A DNA stretch of 40,013 nt from Gammaproteobacteria bacterium (GCA_023266095.1 JAHFRV010000028.1:1-40013); one strand, 5' to 3'; shown: positions 1 to 9,633, counted from the first letter of the stretch. The notes: a model not told the origin generated them from the sequence alone. Numbers and translations: made by a program.

Positions 1-368
1 CCAATTTGGCACCCCGCGCCGGCAACCCCCAACGCTGGAGCGGCTTAACCACCCGCGGGATCAATCTGTGGATAAGTATCCTTGAACTCTTACAGGCCAC
101 CCCCCATTTAACAGGAAGCGCGATATTGGAGCATTGGCGCAACACTAAACAAGAACAGTTGCTTACTGAACTTGCGATGGAAGACCTGGCCATTCCGGCC
201 GACGGTTATGACGCCGAATTTCTAGGTATTGTGCGGTGGTTGGACGGCCAACTGCGGGAACAACGCTGGGCCTATTTGCACGACAAGTGCCAACGGGAAG
301 GTCTTAGCGGCGAGGAAAAACGCGAGTTTCTGACCTTTGGGGAACCTTCACCCAACGCTCCTCACTAA
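1..368 (+). CDS. dnaG: DNA primase, C-terminal part (cut by window start)
   Basis: This is the last ~120 residues of DNA primase, which lays RNA primers at the replication fork. Only the C-terminal helicase-binding domain, the part that contacts DnaB, lies in the window. The reading frame is open from base 3. Recognisable stretches are ILELLQATPHLTG, the helix LLTELAMEDLA, and the end LSGEEKREFL, which parallels the last residues of E. coli DnaG. The following gene is rpoD, as in the classic rpsU-dnaG-rpoD macromolecular synthesis operon. The catalytic TOPRIM and zinc domains lie upstream of the window, so intactness cannot be judged. Confidence 0.88.
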   Translation, partial: NLAPRAGNPQRWSGLTTRGINLWISILELLQATPHLTGSAILEHWRNTKQEQLLTELAMEDLAIPADGYDAEFLGIVRWLDGQLREQRWAYLHDKCQREGLSGEEKREFLTFGEPSPNAPH

Positions 369-392
369 GGGAAAGAATTCGCAGAGGACTTA

Positions 393-422
393 CCAGTCAT
401 GTAGAATGACCGGCTAATTTTT
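393..422 (+). terminator. Hairpin in dnaG-rpoD gap, possible attenuator or processing site
   Basis: CCAGTCAT (393-400) can pair with ATGACCGG (406-413) across a 5-base loop, with one A-C mismatch. A short T run (ATTTTTA) follows. In E. coli this intergenic gap carries an RNA processing site that lowers dnaG mRNA relative to rpoD. This hairpin could serve as a weak terminator or a cleavage site here, but that role is inference. Confidence 0.4.
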
Positions 423-448
423 ACAACTTACCTGGGTTACATTACAAA

Positions 449-2290
449 ATGAACCACGAACAGCAGGAATCACAATTAAAGCTTTTGATCGCCCGCGGCA
501 AAGAGCAAGGCTTTTTGACCTACCGCGAAGTAAATGATCATCTGCCCGATGAGATCGTCGATCCCGAACAAATCGAAGACATCATCGCCATGATTAACGA
601 CATGGGCATCCCCGTGCACGAAATCGCGCCCGATGCCGACGCCTTGCTACTGGCCGAAACCACCGTCACCGACGAAGACGCCGCCGAAGAAGCCGCCGCG
701 GCACTCGCCACCGTCGACAGTGAATTCGGCCGCACCACCGATCCCGTGCGCATGTATATGCGTGAAATGGGCACCGTGGAACTGCTCACCCGCGAAGGCG
801 AAATCCAGATCGCCAAGCGCATCGAAGACGGCGAAAACCAAGTACTGCTGGCCCTCGCCCAATATCCGGAAACCATGGGCGAGTTATTGCGGGTTTATGA
901 GCGGGTGGGCGCCGGTGAAGTACGTCTCAGCGACGTCATCCGCGGCATCATTGACCCCAATGCCGCCGACCAGGAAATCCCCGCGCCCATCAATCCCGCC
1001 TTGGCCAGCAAAGAGGCCGATGACGAGGAAGAAGAGGGCGACGTCGAGACCACCGAAGAAGACGCCGTCGACACCGGCATCGATCCCGAACAAGTGCGGA
1101 TCCGCGTCGTGGCCTTGGGCCAATGCCATGTGCAATGGTCGGCCGCTGCCGATAAACACGGGAAAGACCACGCCAAGACCATCAAGCTGCGCGACGAGCT
1201 CGGTGAAAAATTCCTCGAACTCAAACTTGCGCCGCCCTTCATCGAGAGCCTGGTCGGCAATCTGCGCAACACCGTGGACCGCATCCGCGCCCACGAGCGC
1301 GAGATCATGGACATCTGCGTCAACGACGCCGACATGCCGCGCAAACAATTCATCACCTCGTTCCCAGATCACGAGACCGATCCCACCTGGATCGACAAGC
1401 ACACCAAGGGCAAACAGAACTACGCCACCGGCTTGCTCAAATACGCCGATGACGTGCGCCGCATTCAAGACAAGCTATGCACCATCCAGCAGGATTGTGG
1501 ACTCACCATCCCCGAGATCAAGGACATCAATCGCCGCATCTCCATCGGCGAGGCCAAGGCGCGTCGCGCCAAGAAGGAAATGGTGGAGGCCAATCTGCGC
1601 CTGGTGATCTCGATCGCGAAGAAATACACCAACCGCGGCCTGCAATTCCTTGACCTCATCCAGGAAGGCAACATCGGCCTGATGAAGGCGGTGGACAAAT
1701 TCGAATACCGCCGCGGTTACAAGTTCTCGACCTACGCCACCTGGTGGATACGCCAGGCCATCACCCGCTCCATCGCGGATCAGGCCCGCACCATCCGTAT
1801 TCCGGTACACATGATCGAGACCATCAACAAGCTCAACCGCATCTCGCGTCAAATGCTGCAAGAGATGGGACGCGACCCCACGCCCGAGGAATTAGCCAAG
1901 CGCATGGAAATGCCGGAAGACAAGGTGCGCAAGGTGATGAAGATCGCCAAGGAACCCATCTCCATGGAGACGCCCATCGGCGACGACGAAGACTCGCATT
2001 TGGGCGACTTCATCGAAGACTCCAACGACCTCTCACCGCCCGATGCCGCCACCTTCGAAGGCTTGCGCGAAACCACCGAAATGGTACTGGAAAGCCTCAC
2101 CGCGCGCGAAGCGAAAGTGTTGCGCATGCGTTTCGGCATCGGTATGAACACCGACCACACTCTGGAAGAAGTCGGCAAACAGTTCGACGTTACCCGCGAA
2201 CGCATCCGGCAGATCGAGGCCAAAGCCTTGCGCAAACTGCGGCACCCCAGCCGTTCCGAACAACTGCGCAGCTTCCTCGACTCCGCCTGA
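449..2290 (+). CDS. rpoD: RNA polymerase primary sigma factor (sigma-70)
   Basis: Housekeeping sigma factor that directs RNA polymerase to -10/-35 promoters. The 613 residues equal the length of E. coli RpoD. Region 1.1 covers roughly residues 1-70. Region 1.2 includes [20 protein letters not shown] near residue 100. An acidic non-conserved insert follows (runs of E and D around 190-210). Regions 2.1-2.4 contain [19 protein letters not shown] and [17 protein letters not shown]. Region 4.2, the -35-binding helix-turn-helix, reads [20 protein letters not shown] near the C-terminus. The ATG at 449 gives the family N-terminus ([14 protein letters not shown]) but has no strong Shine-Dalgarno. It lies 80 bases after dnaG, so it is probably co-transcribed, with a possible promoter of its own. 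Confidence 0.98.
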   Translation: MNHEQQESQLKLLIARGKEQGFLTYREVNDHLPDEIVDPEQIEDIIAMINDMGIPVHEIAPDADALLLAETTVTDEDAAEEAAAALATVDSEFGRTTDPVRMYMREMGTVELLTREGEIQIAKRIEDGENQVLLALAQYPETMGELLRVYERVGAGEVRLSDVIRGIIDPNAADQEIPAPINPALASKEADDEEEEGDVETTEEDAVDTGIDPEQVRIRVVALGQCHVQWSAAADKHGKDHAKTIKLRDELGEKFLELKLAPPFIESLVGNLRNTVDRIRAHEREIMDICVNDADMPRKQFITSFPDHETDPTWIDKHTKGKQNYATGLLKYADDVRRIQDKLCTIQQDCGLTIPEIKDINRRISIGEAKARRAKKEMVEANLRLVISIAKKYTNRGLQFLDLIQEGNIGLMKAVDKFEYRRGYKFSTYATWWIRQAITRSIADQARTIRIPVHMIETINKLNRISRQMLQEMGRDPTPEELAKRMEMPEDKVRKVMKIAKEPISMETPIGDDEDSHLGDFIEDSNDLSPPDAATFEGLRETTEMVLESLTAREAKVLRMRFGIGMNTDHTLEEVGKQFDVTRERIRQIEAKALRKLRHPSRSEQLRSFLDSA

Positions 2291-2313
2291 GAAAATTCTT
2301 ATTGCTCAATCGA

Positions 2314-2338
2314 GGGAGGCCCGGCCTCCCTTCTTTTT
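2314..2338 (+). terminator. Rho-independent terminator of rpoD
   Basis: GGGAGGC (2314-2320), loop CCG, GCCTCCC (2324-2330), then TTCTTTTT. The GC-rich 7-bp stem and T tract lie 23 bases after the rpoD stop, so this should end the dnaG-rpoD transcript. Confidence 0.88.
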
Positions 2339-2380
2339 GCCTAGCCTTTTAGACTGCTGGATAGGACCACCGCCGCGCGC

Positions 2381-2386
2381 TATACT
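2381..2386 (+). promoter_or_regulatory. Probable -10 element of the tRNA gene
   Basis: TATACT lies 12 bases before the tRNA 5' end, a usual distance for a tRNA promoter. The upstream stretch has no convincing -35 (only a TGGATA-like hexamer at 2358-2363), so only the -10 is supported. Confidence 0.45.
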
Positions 2387-2398
2387 TCCGACCCTTAC

Positions 2399-2475
<77 letters not shown>

Positions 2476-2835
2476 ATCCATACAATGTAAGCCAACAAAT
2501 TTCATTTCTTCAACAAATCCAGTACTGGCTCAGTTACCTGCACTTCATGTCGAAAAATTTTACAAACATATATAGACCCACTCCTGCTACTCCATTAACT
2601 TTTTGACTGGGAGTGATAATCTCAGAGTCGCACGCACATTGCCCGATGTCTATCTGAATAAATCCTTTTCACTCACCATTACAAAAAGACTTATTAAGAG
2701 GCTCCCCATTAGAACACCGTAAACTTAGCTAGCAATACGGTGCATTGGAGCACTCCACTGCGTGGCTTCCTGGCCACGCAGTACAATAAAACTGAATATC
2801 CAAAAAACAATTCTGCTAAGCAAAGTGGATTGATC
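2476..2835. other. AT-rich gap after the tRNA with two inverted repeats
   Basis: No gene is visible. The stretch is clearly more AT-rich than its neighbours. Two inverted repeats sit near its end: CACCGTA (2715-2721) with TACGGTG (2736-2742), and a perfect 10-bp stem ACTGCGTGGC (2757-2766) with GCCACGCAGT (2773-2782), loop TTCCTG. Neither is followed by a T tract. They may be the leader or operator of the haloperoxidase gene or a trace of an inserted element. The tRNA 3' end upstream is a common integration site, but I see no direct repeat of it or integrase gene. Confidence 0.5.
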
Positions 2836-4429
2836 ATGATCCAATCCAGCAGGATTATCGTAGCGCTCGTGGTTATGCTGTTAATCGCGCCCATCAGTGC
2901 TATCCGGGCAGAAGGATTTTCCGACGGTATCCAGGACACGCTCGGGCCCCGCTTTGGAACCGATCCGAGTCAAACCTCTCAGGCTCCGATTGATTCTCGC
3001 CGTCGGCCACGGCCTGCCGTCGATACGGCTGCCATGGTCCAGCACTGGAACGAGGTCGCTATCGATGCGACCGGGCTCGACCACACACCCGTCGCGCCGG
3101 GGGAGAACCGGGTGTTCGGCGAACAAATCGGACCGGGACGATCGAGCCGAGCGATGGCTATCATCCATCTCGCCGTCTTCGATGCGATCAACGCTATTGA
3201 GCACAAGTACAACAGCTACACCGGGCTAGGGTCTGCTCCGGCTGGAACATCGATGAAAGCCGCCATCGCCCAAGCCGCCCACGATACGCTGGTCGCACTC
3301 TACCCCTCGCAAGCCGCGAGCTTCGACGCCCACCTTACGCTGATCTTATCGCCATTCCAAACGGGCAGCCGAAGACCAACGGCATCAGGCTAGGCAGATG
3401 GGCCGCGGCAGCCATTCTGGCGGCGCGAGCCCATGATGGCTCACAACATCCAGAGCCGCACATCGGCATTGACTTTCTCATGAGCAACGAGCCTGGAAAA
3501 TGGCGCCAGGGTCCTATCAGCGCGACCCCGCTGGCCTTAGGGGCCCATTGGTCTGAGGTGAAAACCTTTCGTACTGGAGACCTCCGAACAATTCCGGGTT
3601 CCGCCGCCGCCCAGGATGGACAGACCTGAATACACCATAGCCTTTAACGAAGTGAAGGCGCTGGGAGGAGATGGGGTCGTGACGCCGACCTTACGCACCG
3701 CGGAACAAACCCAGATCGGGATCTACTGGGCATACGATGGAACCCCGAGCTTGTGCGCTCCGCCACGGCTCTACAACCAGATCGCCATGCCTATCGCCCA
3801 CCAGATGGGTACGGACACCAATGCCCTGGAACTCGCACGGCTGCTGGCCCTGGTGAACGTCGCGATGGCGGACACCGGAACCGCCGTGTGGGAGTCCAAA
3901 TACTATTATCAGTACTGGCGGCCAGTAACCGGCATTCGCGAAGCCGATGAACAAACCGGCCCGACCGGCTTCGGCGACGGCAATCCTGCGACGGCCGGAG
4001 ACAAAACTTATTTGCCGCTCGGAGCACCGGCCAGCAATCTCGCTGGGCCGAATATTACACCACCGTTTCCGGCCTACCCGTCCGGGCATGCCGGTTTCGG
4101 AGGCGCACTCTTCGAGATGCTTCGCAATTACTATCGAACCGATCGCATCCCCTTCGCTTTCGTCTCGGACGAGTTCAATGGTGTGACCCGGGACAACACT
4201 GGAACCGTGCGGCCGGTGGTGGAGCGCAGCTTCTCATCTCTCTCAGGCGGAAGAGGAGAATGGGCAGAGCCGCATCTATCTCGGCATCCACTGGGCCTTC
4301 GACAAGACCGAGGGCATCGTACAAGGCCGCCGCGTGGCCGACTACGTGTTCACACATGCCATGCAGCCGCGGCGTCAACGAAGCGATGGACGGCAAGGAA
4401 TACTCTCCCGTCTGTCAAACAGGGTGTAA
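2836..4429 (+). pseudogene. Vanadium-dependent haloperoxidase (PAP2-type), three frameshifts
   Basis: Remnant of a secreted vanadate haloperoxidase, a family that oxidises halides with H2O2. The ATG at 2836 gives a signal peptide ending near ISAIRAEG. Homology then changes frame three times: near 3340 (1 base lost), near 3588 (1 base gained; QFRVPPPPRMDRPEY resumes) and near 4240 (1 gained or 2 lost). Read across the shifts, every known active-site residue remains. K and R occur in KYYYQYWRP, the SGH triad in YPSGHAGFGGA, and R and H six residues apart in SRIYLGIHWAFD. DGTPSLCAPPRLYNQI is also typical. Keeping all of these suggests recent inactivation or base-calling error, but the neighbouring GST is also broken, which favours real decay. 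No intact copy is in the window. Confidence 0.85.
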
Positions 4430-4936
4430 CACTTTCCAGGTTAGGGAGGGGAAACAGCGTCCACGAGTTTCCACCCCGATGCATCACTCTCAGGCGTTTC
4501 AGCCGCCTAAACGCATGACAACTTTATTCCTGGCCTGCACGTCTCCTTCCGGGCATTGAACGGCGAGACATAAAAGTGGCCCGGCAAACCATATACACCT
4601 GGAAGGCGCGGCTGGGATGTGTGCGGCATCGATGCACTGCGTGCCGTCTGAGAGCATTGCCCACGACCGCCCGCAACAAACTCAAGCGCGCTCAAAAACG
4701 CCCTTCGATCATCGCCGCTTGCTGGATGCAGGCTACGCTCTGGTGAGCGTCATAATTTATGGAAGTCTCAATAGACATTTTTCAACGAGCTGTTAGCGCT
4801 CTGTCGGTCCAACCTAGAAGCAGCTATCCCGTTATGAAAAATACAAACAACGCAAAACATAACCACGCCATCAACTCGGACAGCAACGCGCGTAAGGTTC
4901 GACAAACGTCTCACTCATTCACAAGCACCCAGGAAC
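4430..4936. other. Gene-free stretch, possible IS3-type transposase scrap at ~4558-4765
   Basis: No intact gene. Reading from about 4558 on the plus strand gives ...KVARQTIYTWKARLG, which resembles the helix-turn-helix of IS3-family OrfA proteins (SRQTxYxWxxxxG). Later pieces in shifted frames (IDALRAV, NKLKRA, LLDAGYALVS) lie in the order expected for OrfA. Stops and frameshifts interrupt it and no terminal inverted repeats are visible. I call it a degenerate fragment at best. Short open frames across 4759-5025 look random. Confidence 0.35.
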
Positions 4937-5540
4937 TTGATCATACTCAAACTCTAGGACTTCCCAGACTCCGGCAACGGCTACAAAGTGCGTTTGCTTC
5001 TCGCGCAGCTCGGCATAGCCTATGAATTGGTGAAGGTCGACATTCTCAAAGGTGAAAGCCGCAGTCCCGAGTTCCTGACCAAGAATCGCAACGACCGCAT
5101 CCCAGTACTGGAGATAATTATTTGGCCGAGTCCAACGCTATCCTCTTTTATCTTGCCCGCGACAGCACGCTGCTGCCCGATACGCCCTTGACGCAAGTGC
5201 AAATATTGCAGTGGTTGTTTTTCGAGCAATACAGTCACGAGCCTTATATCGCCACCTCCCGTTTTTGGATTGCGCTACTGGGCAAGGAAGAGAAATACCG
5301 CGACGACTTGGAAAAGAAACGCGCGCCTGGCTACGCGGCATTGCGGCTGATCGACTCACATCTCGCTAACATGCTTATTTCGTCACCGGGCGCTACACCA
5401 TCGCCGAGATCGGCCTTTACGCCTACACCCATGTCGCACCCGAAGGCGACTTTGATCTCTCCAGCTTCCCCAATATTCTGAGCTGGATGGAACGGGTGCG
5501 GGCACAAGCCGGATACATCGGCATCGACGCGCACGGATAA
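4937..5540 (+). pseudogene. Glutathione S-transferase, nonsense codon and two frameshifts
   Basis: Degraded GST. The N-terminal thioredoxin-like half reads DFPDSGNGYKVRLLLAQLG then YELVKVDILKGESRSPEFL, and the helical half reads AESNAILFYLARDS, LQWLFFEQYSHEPYIA and YAALRLIDSHLAN. A TAG (4955-4957) sits where the family has Tyr in the first strand (LKLYDFPDSG). One base is missing near 5111 (LE|DNYLAESNA) and one near 5365 (LAN|NAYFVTGRYTIAEIG). The last part continues to GYIGIDAHG and TAA at 5538. A late GTG start at 4988 would remove the glutathione-activating Ser region, so no functional product is expected. It ends 47 bases before uvrD. Confidence 0.9.
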
Positions 5541-5587
5541 AGGTAGATCGCGCCCAGTCCGGCGCGGCCTTCTGTTAAAATGCCGCA

Positions 5588-7753
5588 ATGGATGTTTCCG
5601 ATCTGCTCGACCCCCTCAATGACGCCCAGCGCGACGCGGTGACCAGCCCGGCCGGGCCGGTGCTGGTGATTGCCGGCGCCGGCAGCGGCAAGACCCGCGT
5701 GCTGGTGCACCGCATCGCCTGGTCGATCCGCGTCGAAGGCGCCTCGCCCTACGGCGTGCTGGCGGTGACCTTCACCAACAAGGCCGCCGCCGAGATGCGC
5801 GGCCGCACCGAACAACTGCTGGGCATACCGGTGGGTGGCATGTGGGTGGGCACTTTTCACAGCCTCGCGCACCGTTTGTTGCGCGCCCACTGGCGCGAGG
5901 CCCATCTGCCGCAGACTTTTCAAATCCTCGATTCCGACGATCAATACCGGCTGATCCGCCGTCTGCTGAAGAGCTTGGAGATCGACGAGGCGCAGTGGCC
6001 GCCCAAACAAGTGCAGTGGTTCATCAGCGGCCGCAAGGAGGAGGGCCTGCGCCCGCAGCACATCGACGCCCGCGGCGACCTGTTCACCACCCAGATGCTG
6101 CGCATCTATCAGGCCTACGAGGACAACTGCCGGCGCGCCGGGCTGGTGGATTTCGCCGAACTGCTGCTGCGCGCGCATGAGTTATTGCGTGACAATGCGG
6201 CGCTGCTCGCCCACTACCGCCAACGCTTTCAGCACATTCTGGTCGACGAATTTCAGGACACCAACACTTTGCAATACGCCTGGCTGCGGCTGCTGGCCGG
6301 CGAGCGCGGTTATTTGTTCGCGGTGGGCGACGACGATCAATCGATTTACGGCTGGCGCGGCGCGCGCATCGAAAACATTCAACGCTTCAGCAAGGATTTT
6401 CCCGGCACGCGGGTGCTGCGTCTCGAAGAGAACTACCGCTCGACCCGCACGATACTCGAAGCCGCCAATGCGTTAATCGCCCACAACAGCGGCCGCCTCG
6501 GCAAAGAGCTGTGGACCCGCGGCGAACAAGGCGAGCCCATCCTGCTCTACGCGGCCTTCAATGAATTCGACGAGGCGCGCTTCATCGTCGAGCGTCTGCG
6601 GCGGTGGGCGGAGGAAGGCAATCGCCGCGCCGAGGCGGCGATCCTCTATCGCTCCAACGCGCAATCGCGGGTGCTGGAAGAGGCGTTGCTGGCGGTGGGC
6701 ATGCCGTATCGCGTTTACGGCGGCCTGCGTTTCTTCGAGCGCGCCGAAATCAAGGACGCGCTCGCTTATCTCCGCCTCATCGCCAACCGCGACGACGACG
6801 CCTCGTTCGAGCGGGTGGTGAACACCCCGACCCGCGGCATCGGCGAACGGACGGTGGCGGCGGTGCGCGATCTCGCGCGGCAAAAACAGATTCCGCTGTT
6901 CAGCGCCTGCCGCGCCTTGCTCGCCACCCCCGATCTCACGGGACGGGCCAATTCGGCGCTCAAGGTCTTTGTCGATCTCATCGAACGCCTCGCCGCCGAC
7001 ACCGTGCAACTGGAGTTGGGCGACAAGGCCGAACACGTCATTCATCACAGCGGCCTGCTCGACCACTACCGGAAGGAAAAGGGCGAGATCGGCCAGGCGC
7101 GGGTGGAGAACTTGGAAGAGCTGGTCACCGCCGCGCGGCAATTCCCGGCGCCGGAAGAAAGTGAACTCGATCCGCTCTCCGCCTTCCTCACTCACGCCGC
7201 GCTGGAGGCGGGTGAAGGTCAGGCCAATCAATGGGACGATTGCGTGCAGTTGATGACGCTGCACTCGGCGAAAGGCTTGGAGTTTCCACTGGTGTTCATC
7301 TGCGGCGTGGAAGAAGGCTTGTTCCCGCATCAGATGTCCATCGAGGAACCGGGCCGGCTCGAAGAGGAGCGGCGTTTATGTTACGTGGGCATCACCCGCG
7401 CCGAGCGTGAGCTCTATCTCACCCACGCCGAGAGCCGCCGCCTGCACGGCAGCGAAACCTTTCCGCGTCCTTCGCGTTTCTTGAGCGAGATTCCCGTGGA
7501 ATTGATACGAGAGGTGCGCTCGCACGCACGCATCACGCCTCCAGGCGGTTTAGCGAATTACGCGGCGGCGGTGCCGGAAAACGTGCCAGGCGGTTTACGG
7601 TTGGGCCAACGGGTAGCGCACGCCACCTTCGGCGAAGGCGTCGTCACCAACTATGAAGGCCAAGGCAGCAGCGCGCGGGTCCAGGTGAACTTCGCCGCCG
7701 CGGGCAGCAAGTGGCTGGTGCTGGCTTACGCGAAACTGCAGGCGATGTCTTAA
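5588..7753 (+). CDS. uvrD: DNA helicase II, UvrD
   Basis: Superfamily 1A 3'-5' helicase that removes UvrC and incised fragments in nucleotide excision repair and unwinds nicked DNA in mismatch repair. At 721 residues it nearly equals E. coli UvrD and starts the same way (MDVSDLLDPLNDAQRDAV). Walker A is AGAGSGKT at 29-36, Walker B is VDEFQDT near 219, and QSIYGWRGA, NYRST, YGGLRFFERAEIKDALAYLR, LMTLHSAKGLEFP and VGITRAERELYLT are the other helicase motifs. The C-terminal Tudor-like domain (GQRVAHATFGEGVV ... KWLVLAYAKL) separates it from Rep and binds RNA polymerase in E. coli. Intact, with no strong Shine-Dalgarno. Confidence 0.97.
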   Translation: MDVSDLLDPLNDAQRDAVTSPAGPVLVIAGAGSGKTRVLVHRIAWSIRVEGASPYGVLAVTFTNKAAAEMRGRTEQLLGIPVGGMWVGTFHSLAHRLLRAHWREAHLPQTFQILDSDDQYRLIRRLLKSLEIDEAQWPPKQVQWFISGRKEEGLRPQHIDARGDLFTTQMLRIYQAYEDNCRRAGLVDFAELLLRAHELLRDNAALLAHYRQRFQHILVDEFQDTNTLQYAWLRLLAGERGYLFAVGDDDQSIYGWRGARIENIQRFSKDFPGTRVLRLEENYRSTRTILEAANALIAHNSGRLGKELWTRGEQGEPILLYAAFNEFDEARFIVERLRRWAEEGNRRAEAAILYRSNAQSRVLEEALLAVGMPYRVYGGLRFFERAEIKDALAYLRLIANRDDDASFERVVNTPTRGIGERTVAAVRDLARQKQIPLFSACRALLATPDLTGRANSALKVFVDLIERLAADTVQLELGDKAEHVIHHSGLLDHYRKEKGEIGQARVENLEELVTAARQFPAPEESELDPLSAFLTHAALEAGEGQANQWDDCVQLMTLHSAKGLEFPLVFICGVEEGLFPHQMSIEEPGRLEEERRLCYVGITRAERELYLTHAESRRLHGSETFPRPSRFLSEIPVELIREVRSHARITPPGGLANYAAAVPENVPGGLRLGQRVAHATFGEGVVTNYEGQGSSARVQVNFAAAGSKWLVLAYAKLQAMS

Positions 7754-8112
7754 TTCCGTGCGACCCAGTAATCCCGAGCTAGGCTGACGCGTGCAGGGTT
7801 GCCGTCATGAGTACCGGTGACCGCCAACCGACGAATCAAGCGTACACGCTGTTGTCGATACGTGTGTTTAAACCTCGGGCGGAATTATATTTTCCGCTGA
7901 CCTGCCCCATCCCCAACTGCGAACTATACTTAAGCTAAGGAATCTCTGATTTTCAGTGCCTGCATTGTGCAAACTGCGCCGCCACCCTTCAATCATGGTC
8001 ATGGTGGAATAAACCAAGGAAAGCGAAAATCACCGCTTCGTCTTTCGGCCCTGAGAAAATCCATGGACGGATGTTCAGAAATTGGGCAGTCATTTAACAC
8101 GGACGGACCCCG
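7754..8112. other. Gap between uvrD and propeller gene, with a hairpin shared with 12927-12947
   Basis: No gene is seen. GAACTATACTTAAG near 7920 contains a -10-like TATACT but no clear -35. At 8017-8035 the 19-base string AAGGAAAGCGAAAATCACC occurs; the same 19 bases recur at 12927-12945. Here GAAAGCGAA can pair with TTCGTCTTTC (one bulged T). Role unknown. Confidence 0.4.
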
Positions 8113-9201
8113 ATGGACATTCGCTTCGCGATAGGGCTATGCTGCTTGTGCTTGCTGAATTTCAGCTGTGCGCCGTACGGCGTCGCGAGTCAAGTTAACC
8201 CGCGGTTCCTATACAGCGCCAATCTTTACGACAACAGCATCACCATCTATCTAATTGACGACCGCAGCGGCAATTTAACCGTGCTGGGCGACGTGGCGGC
8301 GGGGGACGGGCCGCGGGCCTTGGCAATACACCCTAGCGGTGATTACCTGTATGTCACCCATCTGCATGCCAATACCGTGGCGCGCTACGTCATCGACAAA
8401 ATCACCGGCGGTCTCACGCATCAACCACCCGATGTCGCCACTCAGGAAATACCCGAGGCGGTGGCGATAACACCGAACGGCCGTTATCTCTATGTCGCCA
8501 ATGCGTATACTGACAGCCTATCCGCCTACCGCGTCAGCCGCGATGGCGGGCTGCACGAGATCGGAGTATACGCCAGCGGCGATTACCCACTCGCCATCGC
8601 TATCGAACCTAGCGGCCGTTACGCCTATGTGGCGAATTATCTATCAGATACGGCCGCGGTATTTGGCATCGACGCCGACAGCGGCGAGTTGACTCTGTTG
8701 AGCAAAGTAGCGACTGGCGCCCAGCCCAGTGCCATCGTAGTGGATAAACACGGCGATAATCTCTACATCGCCAACGGCATTTCCAGCACGATCCACAGCT
8801 TTCGCATCGACACTGACAGCGGTGCTTTGCTGCCGCTCGGTGAGTTTGCCGCGCCACTCTACCCTTACGCCCTGGCGCTCTCGCCGTCCCAAGCTCATTT
8901 GTACAGCGCCAATTTCGGCACCGATGATGTGGCGGCATACGCGCTGAATAAACGCGACGGCGGCTTGCGCCACCTCATGAGTCACGATTCCGACTCCGGG
9001 CCCTTCGCGGTTAGCGTGCATCCCGACGGCCGGTATCTTTACATCGCCAACGTGCGAGCCAACAGCATTTCAATTTATGGGATCGGCACCGACAGTGCCG
9101 TATTGCAACTGAAACGCACGGTGCCAACCCGACCTGGCGTTGCTGCCTTGATCCTGCATGATCCCTCAAGCGATACGTCGCCTACTTGCGCAGCGTTTTA
9201 A
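8113..9201 (+). CDS. Lactonase-like seven-bladed beta-propeller protein, exported
   Basis: A 362-residue protein made of about seven repeats of the type AIHPSGDYLYVTHLHANTVA, AITPNGRYLYVANAYTDSLS, AIEPSGRYAYVANYLSDTAA and SVHPDGRYLYIANVRANSIS, each followed by a 'Y x ID x xSG L' strand. This is the YVTN / 6-phosphogluconolactonase (Lactonase, PF10282-type) propeller pattern. The N-terminus is a signal sequence with Cys at LNFSC; the box is not a canonical lipobox, so lipidation is uncertain. A GGACGGA stretch precedes the ATG. Substrate unknown: such propellers include lactonases and binding proteins, and export argues against a pentose-phosphate role. It stands alone. Confidence 0.8.
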   Translation: MDIRFAIGLCCLCLLNFSCAPYGVASQVNPRFLYSANLYDNSITIYLIDDRSGNLTVLGDVAAGDGPRALAIHPSGDYLYVTHLHANTVARYVIDKITGGLTHQPPDVATQEIPEAVAITPNGRYLYVANAYTDSLSAYRVSRDGGLHEIGVYASGDYPLAIAIEPSGRYAYVANYLSDTAAVFGIDADSGELTLLSKVATGAQPSAIVVDKHGDNLYIANGISSTIHSFRIDTDSGALLPLGEFAAPLYPYALALSPSQAHLYSANFGTDDVAAYALNKRDGGLRHLMSHDSDSGPFAVSVHPDGRYLYIANVRANSISIYGIGTDSAVLQLKRTVPTRPGVAALILHDPSSDTSPTCAAF

Positions 9202-9462
9202 TCGGATGCGTGAACGCATGAAATCAGTGTCCAACCCAATTAGCGGCTTAAATGAACGGCGTGAGGATTTCTCTGAACTGAATAAGCTCGCCATTTTATG
9301 CGGGGTATGGCGATGACATATCGCGCCTCATAAGACCACGATTGAGTGCTTACCCTTTCTCGCTGCTGGTGGATGCGCCGAGCCCAGCTCTCTTCCCGTC
9401 ACGGGCGGCATATCTCATCGCATCCATCCAGCAAATATCGGCATTTTTATGATCTCGACATC

Positions 9463-9573
9463 TTATGACGTCATCGACAGCCACGAACCGAGCATAAGCA
9501 ATAAAACCGTGATGACAGCAAGACCAATGACGAGAGGCGCATCGCTGCTCGTGATCAGGTGTTCCTTGTTCAT
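9463..9573 (-). CDS. Small membrane protein, 36 aa (second of a pair)
   Basis: A 36-residue frame starting MNKEHLITSSDAPLVIGLAV and ending in a hydrophobic helix, ITVLLLMLGSWLSMTS. Residues ~13-33 form one transmembrane span with a short polar N-terminus. The start is supported by a purine-rich Shine-Dalgarno (AGGGGGTG) a few bases before the ATG. It lies 60 bases downstream of the other small gene on the same strand, so the two look co-transcribed. I do not recognise the family. Small single-span proteins often assist a larger membrane complex, but no partner is obvious here. Confidence 0.6.
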   Translation of the reverse strand: MNKEHLITSSDAPLVIGLAVITVLLLMLGSWLSMTS

Positions 9574-9633
9574 AAACTCACCCCCTTTCTTCTCACCACA
9601 GTCACACATCGTAAGCACGACGGCAGACTGTTT

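Noticed and set aside
633-1607. Long plus-strand frame inside rpoD
   Set aside because: Shadow frame of a strongly biased gene; translation is low-complexity Pro/Ser/Arg.
3300-3640. Programmed frameshifting in the haloperoxidase gene
   Set aside because: No slippery heptamer with a downstream structure is evident, and three separate shifts in one gene would be unprecedented for recoding; decay or error fits better.
4759-5025. 88-codon plus-strand frame
   Set aside because: Random-looking, polar, and its end runs through the GST pseudogene in a wrong frame.
9206-9316. 36-codon plus-strand frame after the propeller gene
   Set aside because: No Shine-Dalgarno, no hydrophobic or known motif; starts within 5 bases of the preceding stop by chance.
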